Of a DNA stretch of 53,766 nt, positions 9,282-17,082 are shown one piece after another. The notes beneath the pieces are model-generated. The model was not told the origin of the DNA and searched no databases. It worked only from the letters and a program-made list of their open reading frames with translations. Each line of letters starts with the position of its first letter. The stretch's first letter is position 1. The position numbers and the translations under genes are program-made. Source of the stretch: Stenotrophomonas maltophilia (GTDB lineage: Bacteria; Pseudomonadota; Gammaproteobacteria; Xanthomonadales; Xanthomonadaceae); assembly GCF_013464485.1 (NCBI RefSeq), contig NZ_RAUX01000024.1, forward strand, positions 1 through 53,766, in the 5' to 3' direction.

Positions 9282-10235
9282 ATGCCGATCAGATCCCTGT
9301 TGCGTGCCGCCGTGCTGTTGGCGGCCTGTGTGTTGGCACCGCTGGTTGCAGCGCGTACCGTGCAAGCCGATACCACTGGCGCAGCGGCGACCAAGCCGCC
9401 GGTGCCGTTGCTGTGGAAAGTGACCGGCCCGGGTGACGCGCGCCTCTACCTGCTCGGCTCCTTCCACCTGCTGAAGCCGCAGGACTACCCGCTGTCGCCC
9501 GATGCCGAACAGGCCTTCGAGGCCTCGCAGCGAGTCGTGTTCGAGTTGTCGCCGGAGGACATGCAATCGCCGCAACTGGCGAGCCGCATGGTGCAGGCAG
9601 CGGTCCGTACCGATGGCAGCGAGCTGAAGCGTGATCTTGATGCGGCGACCTGGCAGAAGCTGCAGCAGTTCGCAACGGAGAACAAGCTGCCGCTGGCGCA
9701 GATGCAGGGCATGAAGCCCTGGTTCGTCGGCCTGAGCATTTCGGTCGGGCAGATGCAGAAACTGGGTCTGGACCCTGCATTGGGCCTGGACCGGCATTTC
9801 ATGGAGCGTGCGCAGAAGACCGGCCGCAAGACTGCGGGACTGGAAGACATCGACACCCAGATCGGCATGCTTGATGGAATGACGCTGCAGGAACAGCGGC
9901 AGATGCTGGCCGAAGCACTGGATCAGGCCGGCAAGGCCGATGAGCAGGCGCGCCAGCTGCATGATGCATGGCGCCGGGGTGACGAGCGGCTGCTGTGGAC
10001 CCGGATGGCGGCGGAGATGCGCCAGCAGTACCCGCAGCTGTATCAGCGCATCAATACTGGCCGCAATGACGCCTGGGTACCGAAGCTGCTGCCGTACCTG
10101 CAGGCCGGGCAGGGGGGCACGCTGGTGGTGGTGGGCACGTTGCACCTGCTGGGCAGTGACGGCGTGGTCGAGAAACTGAAGGCGAAGGGCTACAAGGTCG
10201 AACGCGTATGCACGGGGTGCAAGGCGAAACGTTGA
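9282..10235 (+). CDS. TraB/GumN-family protein
   Basis: The 317-aa product has an N-terminal signal sequence (LLRAAVLLAACVLAPLVAA) followed by a TraB/GumN domain. Family features are PVPLLWKVTGPGDARLYLLG, GSFHLLKPQDYPLSPDAEQA and the C-terminal VVVGTLHLLGSDGVVEKLKA. The paired G-S/T-x-H motifs resemble metal-binding sites of the Tiki/TraB superfamily, some of which are proteases; activity here is unproven. A Cys in the signal region (LLAAC) could be a lipobox, but the hydrophobic stretch continues past it. The start follows the previous stop by one base (TGATATG). A strong hairpin terminator follows. Confidence 0.85.
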   Translation: MPIRSLLRAAVLLAACVLAPLVAARTVQADTTGAAATKPPVPLLWKVTGPGDARLYLLGSFHLLKPQDYPLSPDAEQAFEASQRVVFELSPEDMQSPQLASRMVQAAVRTDGSELKRDLDAATWQKLQQFATENKLPLAQMQGMKPWFVGLSISVGQMQKLGLDPALGLDRHFMERAQKTGRKTAGLEDIDTQIGMLDGMTLQEQRQMLAEALDQAGKADEQARQLHDAWRRGDERLLWTRMAAEMRQQYPQLYQRINTGRNDAWVPKLLPYLQAGQGGTLVVVGTLHLLGSDGVVEKLKAKGYKVERVCTGCKAKR

Positions 10236-10257
10236 TGCTCCGCCGGGGACACAGAAC

Positions 10258-10287
10258 AAAACGGCGCGCCATCGGGCGCGCCGTTTT
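10258..10287. terminator. Bidirectional terminator, TraB-like gene / phaR
   Basis: A perfect 13-bp stem, AAAACGGCGCGCC and its complement GGCGCGCCGTTTT, closes on an ATCG loop. The A and T runs at both ends allow use from either side, which fits the convergent genes that end at 10235 and 10309. Confidence 0.9.
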
Positions 10288-10308
10288 CGTATCCGCCGGT
10301 GCAGCGGC

Positions 10309-10842
10309 TCAGCGGCGGGTCTTGCCGCCGGTGCCAGTGCCCGGTTCGTTCGGCTTGTTGCCGGTACCTGCGCCGGTTCCGGTGCCACCCGGGCGCGGAC
10401 CACCGAAACCGGTGCCCATGCTGCGCTGGAATTCCTGCCACAGCTCGAGGTTGCGCTCGGTCAGCTGGTTCATCATCGCCCACGGGGTCTGGCCCAGCAG
10501 GTTGCCCATCTGCTGCCGGAACTGTTGCTGCTGGTCGAGGAAGACCTGCATGCTGCGCTCCAGGTAATTGCCCATGAAGCCCTGCAGGGAGTCGCCGTAG
10601 AAGCGGATCAGCTGGCTCAGCAGCTGGGTGGACAGCATCGGTTCGCCGTCCTGTTCCTGGTCGGCGATGATCTGCAGCAGGACCGATCGAGTGAGGTCGT
10701 CGCCGCTCTTGGCGTCGCGGACTTCGAAGTCTTCACCGTCCAGGATCAGCTGGCGCACGTCCTCGATGGTGATGTAGCTGGAGATCTCGGTGTCGTAGAG
10801 ACGGCGGTTCGGATACTTCTTGATGATGCGGGTCGCAGCCAT
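10309..10842 (-). CDS. phaR: Polyhydroxyalkanoate synthesis repressor PhaR
   Basis: DNA-binding repressor of phasin and PHA genes that also binds PHA polymer. The 177-aa product opens MAATRIIKKYPNRRLYDTE, the PHB accumulation regulator DNA-binding domain, with YITIEDVRQLILDGEDFEVRD and GDDLTRSVLLQII. The middle holds PHB_acc repeats (STQLLSQLIRFYGDSLQGFM). The C-terminus is an unusual low-complexity Gly/Thr/Pro tail of about 30 residues (GGTGTGAGTGNKP). The frame is open further upstream to 11004, but the family start is at 10842. phbB lies upstream on the same strand. TGC-rich palindromes lie between them. Confidence 0.93.
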   Translation of the reverse strand: MAATRIIKKYPNRRLYDTEISSYITIEDVRQLILDGEDFEVRDAKSGDDLTRSVLLQIIADQEQDGEPMLSTQLLSQLIRFYGDSLQGFMGNYLERSMQVFLDQQQQFRQQMGNLLGQTPWAMMNQLTERNLELWQEFQRSMGTGFGGPRPGGTGTGAGTGNKPNEPGTGTGGKTRR

Positions 10843-10892
10843 GAAGCGGTACTCGTCACAGTAGACGCGCAGCATGGCGCAGTGCAGCAGCC

Positions 10893-10974
10893 GTTGCAAC
10901 CGCCTCAGCCCCCGCCAGGCTTGGCTTTCAGTGATGATCATGTTGCGCAACAAGGGTTTGCGTGCTGCGCAGCA
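10893..10974. promoter_or_regulatory. Candidate PhaR operator palindromes
   Basis: Three perfect palindromes with TTGC/GCAA or CTGC/GCAG halves occur between phbB and phaR: GTTGCAAC (10893-10900), TGTTGCGCAACA (10941-10952) and TGCTGCGCAGCA (10963-10974). The two 12-mers differ only at paired positions, and their centres are 22 bp apart, about two helical turns. PhaR proteins are known to bind TGC-rich sequences, so autoregulation is plausible. Caution: the same 12-mer TGTTGCGCAACA also occurs inside suhB at 15143-15154, so chance or codon effects cannot be excluded. Confidence 0.4.
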
Positions 10975-11025
10975 TGACTCTTGGCAGGGGCCGGCGGCGT
11001 TCACCGCGCGGGCCCGCTGCGCGGC

Positions 11026-11766
11026 TTACCAACCCATATGGTGGCCGCCGTTGATGTCCAGGTTGCTACCGGTGATCCACGAGGCCTCGTCGGCGACCAG
11101 GAACGAGACGCCGTAGGCGATTTCCTCCGGCTTGCCGAGGCGTCCGGTGGGGATGTCGGCAATGATCTTGGCACGCACTTCTTCTGGAACCGCCATCACC
11201 ATGTCGGTGGCGACGTAGCCGGGCGAGATGGTGTTGACGGTGATGCCAAAGCCGGCGTTCTCGCGCGCCAGTGAGATGGTGAAGCCGTGCATGCCGGCCT
11301 TGGCGGCCGCATAGTTGGCTTGGCCGTACTGGCCCTTCAGGCCGTTGATCGAGCTGATCTGGATGACCCGGCCCCAGCCGCGGCGGCGCATGCCCTCGAT
11401 CACCGGGCGGGTGACGTTGAACACCGAATTGAGATTGGTGTTGATCACATCGTGCCACTGGTCCGCGCGCATGCGATGGAAGGTGGTGTCGCGGGTGATG
11501 CCGGCGTTGTTGACCAGGATCTCGACCGGGCCCAGCTCAGCTTCGACGGCGCGTACCAGCGCTTCGGCGCTGTCGGGATCAGAGACATCGCCCGGGAAGA
11601 TCGACACGCTGTAGCCGCGTTCGATCATCGCCTGCTGCCAGGCGCGGGCCTTGGCCTCGTCGCGGTAATTGGTGGCGACCCGGTGGCCCTGGTCGGCCAG
11701 ACGTTGGCAGATGGCGGTACCGATGCCGCCGGTTCCGCCGGTGACCAGTGCGACGCGAGAAGTCAT
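11026..11766 (-). CDS. phbB: Acetoacetyl-CoA reductase
   Basis: NADPH-dependent short-chain dehydrogenase that reduces acetoacetyl-CoA to (R)-3-hydroxybutyryl-CoA for polyhydroxybutyrate. The 246-aa product has the Rossmann motif TGGTGGIGTAICQRLADQGH, the NNAGITRD motif, the catalytic Ser region ISSINGLKGQ and the YAAAKAG Tyr-Lys pair. C-terminal VADEASWITGSNLDINGGHH is typical of PhbB. It is followed by phaR; no phaC synthase or phaA thiolase is in the window, so a complete PHB pathway cannot be claimed from here. Upstream gluQ ends... on the same strand at 11784, 17 bp before its start. Confidence 0.93.
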   Translation of the reverse strand: MTSRVALVTGGTGGIGTAICQRLADQGHRVATNYRDEAKARAWQQAMIERGYSVSIFPGDVSDPDSAEALVRAVEAELGPVEILVNNAGITRDTTFHRMRADQWHDVINTNLNSVFNVTRPVIEGMRRRGWGRVIQISSINGLKGQYGQANYAAAKAGMHGFTISLARENAGFGITVNTISPGYVATDMVMAVPEEVRAKIIADIPTGRLGKPEEIAYGVSFLVADEASWITGSNLDINGGHHMGW

Positions 11767-11783
11767 GGAGTGCTGTCCGGGTA

Positions 11784-12704
11784 TCAGGTGGGGGAAGGGG
11801 GATTCTGCAACATCGGCGCGGAAAGTGCGTCGGCTGGCAGCAGGATGTCGGTACGTGGCAGCTGCGCCGGGTCGAACGCCCGTTGGGCCGCAGCCAGCAG
11901 CGTGTCCAGATCGTGCGCAGCTTCCAGCGCCCCAGGTGCCTGGCCGAGCAGCTGCCAGAGCTGGCGCAGCACCGGCAGCGGGCGCGAACTGTCCACCGGC
12001 ACTGCGGCCAGCGACTTGGACAGTTTGTGGCCCGGCGCATCCAGCAGCAGCGGGAGGTGCCAGTAGTGCGGCACCACCAGCCCCAATGCCTGCTGCAGCA
12101 GGATCTGCCGCGCGGTGGAGTCAAGCAGGTCGGCGCCGCGCACCACTTCGGTCACGCCCTGCGCGGCGTCATCGACCACGACTGCCAGCTGGTAGGCCCA
12201 GCAGCCGTCTGCACGGCGCAGTACGAAGTCGCCGACCTCGGTGTGCACGTCCTGCTGCTGCGGTCCACGCAGGCCATCGGTGAAGTCCACGATGCTGTCC
12301 GGTTGCACGCGGAAGCGGACGGCGGGGTCCGGCCGAGGTTGCCGGGCGACGCAACGATGGTGGATGCCGCCGCTGGCGGCCAGTTCGCTGCGGCTGCAGT
12401 GGCAGACGAAGGCCTGGTCGCTGGCCAGCAGCGCGTCCAGCGCGGCCTGGTAGGCCTCGCCGCGCGCGCTCTGCCAGAGGATCGCGCCATCATGGGCCAG
12501 CCCGAACGCAGCCAGCGCCTGCAGCTGTGACTCGGCGGCGCCGGGCACGGTGCGCGGTGGGTCGACGTCTTCGATGCGCAGCCGCCACAGGCCACCGTGA
12601 TGGCGTGCGAGCAGCCAGCTGCCGAAGGCGGCGAGCAGGGATCCGGGGTGGAGCAGGCCGGTCGGCGAGGGCGCGAAACGACCACAGGAAATGGGGGAAG
12701 TCAT
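11784..12704 (-). CDS. gluQ: Glutamyl-Q tRNA(Asp) synthetase
   Basis: Truncated GluRS paralogue that charges glutamate onto the queuosine base of tRNA-Asp rather than onto a tRNA 3' end. The 306-aa product has the catalytic core only and no anticodon-binding domain. Visible are RFAPSPTGLLHPGSLLAAF (HIGH region), RIEDVDPPR, a zinc-type cluster CHCSRSE with HHRC and the HKLSKSL class-I motif. The start MTSPISCGRFAP at 12704 is supported by family alignment; the frame is open far upstream but without homology. It depends on queuosine, the product of queG in this window. It starts 93 bp from divergent htpX. Confidence 0.95.
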   Translation of the reverse strand: MTSPISCGRFAPSPTGLLHPGSLLAAFGSWLLARHHGGLWRLRIEDVDPPRTVPGAAESQLQALAAFGLAHDGAILWQSARGEAYQAALDALLASDQAFVCHCSRSELAASGGIHHRCVARQPRPDPAVRFRVQPDSIVDFTDGLRGPQQQDVHTEVGDFVLRRADGCWAYQLAVVVDDAAQGVTEVVRGADLLDSTARQILLQQALGLVVPHYWHLPLLLDAPGHKLSKSLAAVPVDSSRPLPVLRQLWQLLGQAPGALEAAHDLDTLLAAAQRAFDPAQLPRTDILLPADALSAPMLQNPPSPT

Positions 12705-12731
12705 GCTGGCTGAATCGTCGGTCAGGTTGGC

Positions 12732-12745
12732 GCTTGAATTCAAGC
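12732..12745. promoter_or_regulatory. 14-bp perfect palindrome between gluQ and htpX
   Basis: GCTTGAATTCAAGC is a perfect palindrome in the 93-bp divergent gap. Each strand contains CTTGAA, the classic sigma-32 -35 hexamer, which is notable because htpX is a heat-shock gene in many bacteria. The matching CCCCAT-like -10 is not convincing on the plus strand, so this may instead be an operator. Confidence 0.3.
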
Positions 12746-12797
12746 TGACCACACCGCAAATTGACCGGTATCGACCCCTTCCGAGCCGGATTTTTCC

Positions 12798-13664
12798 ATG
12801 TTTACCCGCATTGCCCTGTTCCTGGCGACCAACTTCGCGGTCCTGATCCTCGCCAGCATCGTGATGTCGCTGTTGGGAACCGACCCGAGCAAGATGAGCG
12901 GTCTGTTGATCATGGCCGGCATCTTCGGTTTCGGTGGTTCCTTCATCTCGCTGCTGCTGTCCAAGTGGATGGCCAAGCGCTCCACTGGTGCGGTGGTGAT
13001 CACCGAGCCGCGCAACCAGACCGAACGCTGGCTGCTGGCCACCGTCGAGCGCCAGGCCAAGGCGGCCGGCATCGGCATGCCGGAGGTGGCGGTGTATGAA
13101 GGCCCGGAGATCAACGCCTTCGCCACCGGCGCCAACCGCAACAACGCGCTGGTGGCGGTGTCCACCGGCCTGTTGCACAACATGAGCGAAGACGAAGCCG
13201 AAGCCGTACTGGGCCACGAGATCGCCCACGTCGCCAACGGTGACATGATCACCATGGCGCTGCTGCAGGGCGTGTTGAACACCTTCGTGATCGTGCTGGC
13301 CCGCGTGGTCGGCGGCATCATCGACAGCGCGCTGTCGGGCAACCGCGAAGGCGGCGGCCGCGGCTTCGCCTACTACATCATCGTGTTCGTGCTGGAGATG
13401 GTGTTCGGCCTGTTCGCCACCATGATCTCGATGTGGTTCTCGCGCCACCGCGAGTTCCGCGCCGACGCGGGCGGTGCCTCGCTGGCTGGGCGCCAGAAGA
13501 TGATCGCCGCGCTGGAGCGCCTGCAGCTGAACCACGGTCAGAGCACCTTGCCGACCCAGATCGCGGCGTTCGGTATTGCCGGTTCGACGGCGAAGAAACT
13601 GTTCATGAGCCACCCGCCGCTGGAAGAGCGCATTGCCGCGCTGCGGGCGTCGACGGCGGCGTAA
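12798..13664 (+). CDS. htpX: Membrane metalloprotease HtpX
   Basis: Inner-membrane M48 zinc protease that degrades damaged membrane proteins, partly redundant with FtsH. The 288-aa product has two N-terminal membrane segments ([20 protein letters not shown], then one near residues 35-55), the active-site helix [13 protein letters not shown] with HEIAH zinc ligands, and two further hydrophobic segments ([33 protein letters not shown]). The third zinc ligand lies in [14 protein letters not shown]. Length is normal. An intrinsic terminator follows. Confidence 0.96.
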   Translation: MFTRIALFLATNFAVLILASIVMSLLGTDPSKMSGLLIMAGIFGFGGSFISLLLSKWMAKRSTGAVVITEPRNQTERWLLATVERQAKAAGIGMPEVAVYEGPEINAFATGANRNNALVAVSTGLLHNMSEDEAEAVLGHEIAHVANGDMITMALLQGVLNTFVIVLARVVGGIIDSALSGNREGGGRGFAYYIIVFVLEMVFGLFATMISMWFSRHREFRADAGGASLAGRQKMIAALERLQLNHGQSTLPTQIAAFGIAGSTAKKLFMSHPPLEERIAALRASTAA

Positions 13665-13691
13665 GCCCCCGTACTTCCACAGTTGTGCAGG

Positions 13692-13719
13692 AACGCCTGG
13701 CCCCGCGCCGGGCGTTTTT
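13692..13719 (+). terminator. htpX terminator
   Basis: A 10-bp stem (AACGCCTGGC with GCCGGGCGTT, one T-G wobble) with a CCCGC loop is followed by TTTTTG, 28 bp after the htpX stop. Confidence 0.85.
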
Positions 13720-13790
13720 GTTTGTGGGGATGCATGCGCCGTTAGCGCGGGGCCATGCCCGGCGAATCGTTTTCGCGCCTGCGGAGAGGT

Positions 13791-14048
13791 GTCACTTTCT
13801 TTGCTCGTGCACCGCGCTGCAGGAGCAGCGCGGAACGGCGCAGCCGGCCCGTAGGGTGGCGCACATGGATGCGCGCCATCAAGAAAGTAACCAAAGAAAC
13901 ACGCCGCCGGCCGCGAGCCGATGCTGCGCATCGGTACCCTGTGCTCCTCGGCCCGCCGAGGGACGGTGCGGGAACTCGCTGCGCTCATACACCCGCACCT
14001 CTTCGCCCTCGCCGGACCTGCGGTGCTCGGCTCGCTTGAAGTCGGACT
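13791..14048 (-). repeat. Structured dispersed element, copy B (with 69-nt insert)
   Basis: Reverse-strand copy of the element described at 14124-14311. Stem I uses different bases from copies A and C (GGTCCGGCGAGGG against CCCTCGGCGGGCC, 12 of 13 paired counting one wobble). Stem II is CCGATGC/GCATCGG (13918-13934). The stem III hairpin is split by a 69-nt insert (13812-13880) that itself contains a 9-bp hairpin (CCGCGCTGC, loop AGGA) and a GTAG-headed SMAG-like palindrome. The insert is a multiple of three and keeps the frame open through the element. Confidence 0.75.
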
Positions 14049-14073
14049 GGAAGGTCAAGATCAAGAGCAACAG

Positions 14074-14097
14074 CATCCACGCATGGCGTGAATCTAC
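14074..14097 (-). repeat. SMAG-type palindrome
   Basis: On the minus strand it reads GTAGATTCACGCCATGCGTG and onward, almost the same as the unit at 45997-46020 (GTAGATCCACGCCATGCGTG). It lies between element copies B and A. Confidence 0.75.
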
Positions 14098-14123
14098 GGG
14101 GTGCAGCTGTGGCATTTGACCCT

Positions 14124-14311
14124 GGGTCCGCCTTGAGCGAGCCGAGCATCGCAGGGGAATCAGGGGCGAAGAGGCACCGATGTTTGAGCGAAGCGAGTTC
14201 GGCGCCGCCCCCTGATTCGCCGAGAAGCACAGGGAACCGTCGCGTAGCGACGGCTCGCGGCCGGCGGCGTGTTTCTTTGGTTACTTTCTTTGCACGAGCA
14301 AAGAAAGTGAC
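14124..14311 (+). repeat. Structured dispersed element, copy A
   Basis: A 188-nt unit running from GGGTCCGCCTTG to the end of a terminal hairpin. Stem I pairs GAATCAGGGG (14157-14166) with CCCCTGATTC (14209-14218) around a loop containing GAGCGAAGCGAGTTC. Stem II is CCGTCGC, loop GTA, GCGACGG (14237-14253). Stem III is GTTACTTTCTTTGC, loop ACGA, GCAAAGAAAGTGAC (14280-14311) with one U-G wobble. Conserved unpaired blocks include CGAAGAG, GAGCGMAGCGAGTT (copies A and B) and GGCGGCGTGTTTCTTTGG. Compared with copies B and C, stem changes are compensatory. Confidence 0.8.
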
Positions 14312-14333
14312 AAGCACGATCACCGCGGATACG

Positions 14334-14358
14334 AAAACGGCACCTTCGCAGGTGCCGT
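14334..14358 (-). terminator. suhB terminator
   Basis: On the minus strand a 9-bp perfect stem (ACGGCACCT with AGGTGCCGT) closes on GCGA and is followed by TTT, 27 bp past the suhB stop codon. Confidence 0.85.
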
Positions 14359-14384
14359 CTCCATGAACCGCTTTACACGGAACC

Positions 14385-15212
14385 TCAGAACTTCGCGTCG
14401 AACTCGGCAGCGTAACCGGTGTTCACCAGCACCTTCTGCAGCGACTCGGCCACCTTCAGGTTGCCGGCCACGATCTGGTGGGTCTCCGGGCCGCGGTTGT
14501 CCATGCGGCCCAGGGTCGCGCCCTTGAAGTCGCAGACCTTGCCGCCCGCTTCGCGGACCAGCAGCAGGCCGGCGGCGATGTCCCACGCCTTCACACCGGC
14601 TTCGAAGTAGGCGTCGGCACGGCCGCAGGCCACGTAGGCCAGGTCCAGCGCGGCCGAGCCGGTGCGGCGGATGTCCTCGCCGTGCACCAGCAGGGCGTCG
14701 ACCGCCTTCAGCTGGGCGCTGGCACGGCTGCGCTCGCGCGGGGCGAAGCCGGTGTGGATCATCGTGCCTTCCAGGTCCTTGCGATCGGCCACGCGGATGC
14801 GGCGGTCGTTCAGCACCGCACCGGCGCCACGGCTGGCGGTGAACAGTTCATTGCGCAGCGGGTCGAAGATGACCGCATCGGTCGGCTCGCCGTTCTCCAC
14901 CAGTGCGATCGACACGCAGTAGTGCGGCACCCCACGCAGGTAGTTGCTGGTGCCATCCAGCGGGTCGATGACCCACATCTGGCGGCGCTCGCCCTGCACG
15001 CCACCTTCTTCACCGAAGATGCCGTAGTCCGGGTAGGCGCGCTTGAGTTCCTTGACGATGACCTTTTCCGCGTCAGCATCCACTTCGCTGGCGTAGTCCA
15101 TCCGGCCCTTCTGCACCACGTTCAGTGCCTCGAGCTTGTTGATGTTGCGCAACAGGACGTTGCCGGCGAGGCGGGCGGCCTTGACCATGACGGTTACGGC
15201 GGGTTTCTGCAT
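14385..15212 (-). CDS. suhB: Inositol-1-monophosphatase family protein SuhB
   Basis: Mg-dependent inositol monophosphatase family enzyme; in E. coli SuhB also joins rRNA antitermination complexes. The 275-aa product has the metal site FGEEGG, the signature [19 protein letters not shown] and the C-terminal [19 protein letters not shown]. The start [20 protein letters not shown] at 15212 is the family start; an upstream in-frame Met (15299) would overlap the trmJ promoter region. It is divergent from trmJ with a 120-bp gap. Confidence 0.94.
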   Translation of the reverse strand: MQKPAVTVMVKAARLAGNVLLRNINKLEALNVVQKGRMDYASEVDADAEKVIVKELKRAYPDYGIFGEEGGVQGERRQMWVIDPLDGTSNYLRGVPHYCVSIALVENGEPTDAVIFDPLRNELFTASRGAGAVLNDRRIRVADRKDLEGTMIHTGFAPRERSRASAQLKAVDALLVHGEDIRRTGSAALDLAYVACGRADAYFEAGVKAWDIAAGLLLVREAGGKVCDFKGATLGRMDNRGPETHQIVAGNLKVAESLQKVLVNTGYAAEFDAKF

Positions 15213-15332
15213 GGCGTGGGCTCCCGGAAAGGCAGAAGAGATGGACTGGCGGGGGAAAAGAGCGGGTCCGGCGCAGTGGCCGGCCGCACAGTTTACCATT
15301 GGTCATCGTCCAGCTCGACCTTTTCCCTGTTC

Positions 15333-16103
15333 ATGTCCCAGTTTCCCGCCGCCACCCGCCTCCGATTCGTCCTGGTCGGTACCCAGCACCCCGGCAACAT
15401 GGGGGCTGCCGCCCGCGCCCTGAAGACCATGGGCATGGCCCGCCTGGTGCTGGTCGCCCCCGAAAAACCGCTCGACGAGGAGGCCTTCCGCCGCTCGGCC
15501 GGTGCCGAAGACGTGCTGGGGGACGCCCCGGTGGTGGCGACCCTGGCCGAAGCCGTGGCCGACTGCCGCCTGGTACTGGGCTGCACGGCCCGTGCCCGCC
15601 GCGTCCAGCTCGAGGAATACATGCCGGCCGATGCTGCCGCCCGTGCGGTGGCCAAGGCGGGCGAGGGGGCCGAGGTTGCCTTGGTGTTCGGCCGCGAGCG
15701 CACCGGCCTGACCAACGAGGAACTGCAGCTCTGCCATGCGGCGGTGCATATCCCGTCCGATCCGGACTTCAGCTCGCTCAACCTGGCTGCCGCCGTGCAG
15801 GTGCTGGCCTATGAAACGCGCATGCAGTTGCTGGGTGCGCAGCCAGCGTCCGGGGCCGAGCCTGGCTTCCGCGAGCAGGCGGCCAGCCACGAGCAGATGG
15901 AGAGCTTCTTTGCCCAGCTCGGCGACACCTTGGACGAGATCGATTTCCACAAGGGGCGCGCCCCGGAATCGGCGATGCGCAAGCTGCGCCGCCTGTTCCT
16001 GCGCAGCGAGCCGAGCGAGCAGGAAGTGCGCCTGTTGCGCGGCATTCTTGCCGACACACAGCGCATGGCCCGACTCGCTCAGGTGGGGCGCAAGGACAGC
16101 TGA
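15333..16103 (+). CDS. trmJ: tRNA (cytidine/uridine-2'-O-)-methyltransferase TrmJ
   Basis: SPOUT-class methyltransferase that 2'-O-methylates position 32 of tRNAs. The 256-aa product opens RLRFVLVGTQHPGNMGAAAR and has the SPOUT knot motifs ALVFGRERTGLTNEEL and HIPSDPDFSSLNLAAAVQVL (residues about 110-160). A C-terminal extension of about 80 residues (EQMESFFAQLGDTLDEIDF) is typical of TrmJ. The start at 15333 is chosen from homology; the frame is open far upstream on the antisense of suhB. A sensor operon starts 46 bp downstream. Confidence 0.93.
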   Translation: MSQFPAATRLRFVLVGTQHPGNMGAAARALKTMGMARLVLVAPEKPLDEEAFRRSAGAEDVLGDAPVVATLAEAVADCRLVLGCTARARRVQLEEYMPADAAARAVAKAGEGAEVALVFGRERTGLTNEELQLCHAAVHIPSDPDFSSLNLAAAVQVLAYETRMQLLGAQPASGAEPGFREQAASHEQMESFFAQLGDTLDEIDFHKGRAPESAMRKLRRLFLRSEPSEQEVRLLRGILADTQRMARLAQVGRKDS

Positions 16104-16149
16104 CGACGTTCTCATTTTTTGGGTTAGTCTGTCTGGATACCCAGGGGGG

Positions 16150-17082
16150 ATGAAGCCTGTGTCGGGTCTGCGAAAGGCAATGCAGGGGGGACTGCTGAGC
16201 CTGGCCATGGTCCTGCTGGCCGGGACGGTGCGGGCAGCACCGGACCCGGTGCTGGTGCTGGGCCGGATCAGTGATGATCCCAAGGCCCATTACGAACAGC
16301 TGCAGCCATTGCTGGACTACGTGGTGGCGCGCATGCATGACGTCGGCATCAAGGAGGGGAGGATCCTGATGGCGCGCGATCCGCAGCAGATGGCCAGCTA
16401 TCTGCGGCGGGGGCGGGTTGACTGGGTCACGGAAACGTCGGGCACGGCGGTCGCGCTGGGCCAGCGCAGCGGCGCCCGGCCGCTGCTGCTGACCGAGCGC
16501 AATGGGGTGCGTGAATACCAGACGGTGTTCTTCGTGCGCGGCGACAGCCCGATCCAGCGCGTGCAGGATCTGCGTGGCCATCGCCTGGCGCTGCAGAACA
16601 CAGCGTCCACCAGCGCCTACCTGGTGCCGGTGATGACGCTGCTGCAGGACGGGCTGTCGCCGCAGATCCTGGCCGGTGCCTGGGACCTGCCAGGGCGGGA
16701 CAGCGTGGGTTATGTGTTCGCGCGCAGCGAGTTGAACATCGCCACGTACGTACACAAGGGGATGGCCGATGCAGGGGCGGTGAGCAGCGTGGACTGGAAT
16801 GACGAACGGCGGATGCCGGCGGCATTCCGGCGCGACTTCCGTGAACTGCTCCGCACTGAACCCTACCCGCGTGCGGTGGAGATGGTTCGCGCCGATCTGG
16901 ATCCACGTGTACGCGAGCGCCTGCAGGAAGTCCTGCTGCAGGCAGCAAGCGACCCGCAGGCACAGGGGGCGATGCATCGGTTTTTTGGCACTTCCGGTTT
17001 CCACCGCATCGATGCGCATGCGCAGCAGCGGTTGGATGAATTGAAACAAGGATTGACGCGCGTGCGGATGGAAGTGGAATGA
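16150..17082 (+). CDS. PhnD-like periplasmic binding protein, sensor partner
   Basis: The 310-aa product has a signal peptide (MQGGLLSLAMVLLAGTVRA) and a periplasmic phosphate/phosphonate-binding (PhnD-type) fold: PVLVLGRISDDPKAHYEQLQ, YLRRGRVDWVTETSGTAVAL, FFVRGDSPIQRVQDLRGHRL and QNTASTSAYLVPVMTLLQDG. Usual PhnD proteins sit with ABC transporter genes; here the neighbour is a GGDEF/EAL protein whose start overlaps this stop by 4 nt (ATGA). A role as ligand-binding partner of that enzyme is inferred, as for other periplasmic binding proteins paired with cyclases. The ATG is preceded by AGGGGGG. Ligand unknown. Confidence 0.85.
   Translation: MKPVSGLRKAMQGGLLSLAMVLLAGTVRAAPDPVLVLGRISDDPKAHYEQLQPLLDYVVARMHDVGIKEGRILMARDPQQMASYLRRGRVDWVTETSGTAVALGQRSGARPLLLTERNGVREYQTVFFVRGDSPIQRVQDLRGHRLALQNTASTSAYLVPVMTLLQDGLSPQILAGAWDLPGRDSVGYVFARSELNIATYVHKGMADAGAVSSVDWNDERRMPAAFRRDFRELLRTEPYPRAVEMVRADLDPRVRERLQEVLLQAASDPQAQGAMHRFFGTSGFHRIDAHAQQRLDELKQGLTRVRMEVE

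Larger units (their letters stand above)
13665..14384. other. 720-bp gene-free gap filled with repeats
   Basis: Between htpX and suhB I see no gene with family support. It holds the htpX terminator, a degenerate SMAG-like palindrome near 13742-13765, structured element copy B on the minus strand (13791-14048), a SMAG unit (14074-14097), element copy A on the plus strand (14124-14311) and the suhB terminator. Open frames across the repeats (for example 13755-14039 and the minus strand of 14323-13985) encode a recurring VTFFARA...KKVTKETRRRPRA string. They are better explained by the repeat itself. Confidence 0.8.

Noticed and set aside
13755-14323. Small proteins with the VTFFARAKKVTKETRRRPRA string
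   Set aside because: The frame follows the boundaries of the structured repeat, and differences between copies preserve base pairing rather than amino acids, so I treat it as repeat-derived and not a gene.
15143-15154. TGTTGCGCAACA inside suhB as another PhaR operator
   Set aside because: It lies in conserved coding sequence (LLRNINK), far from any PHA gene; kept only as a warning about chance occurrence of the motif.
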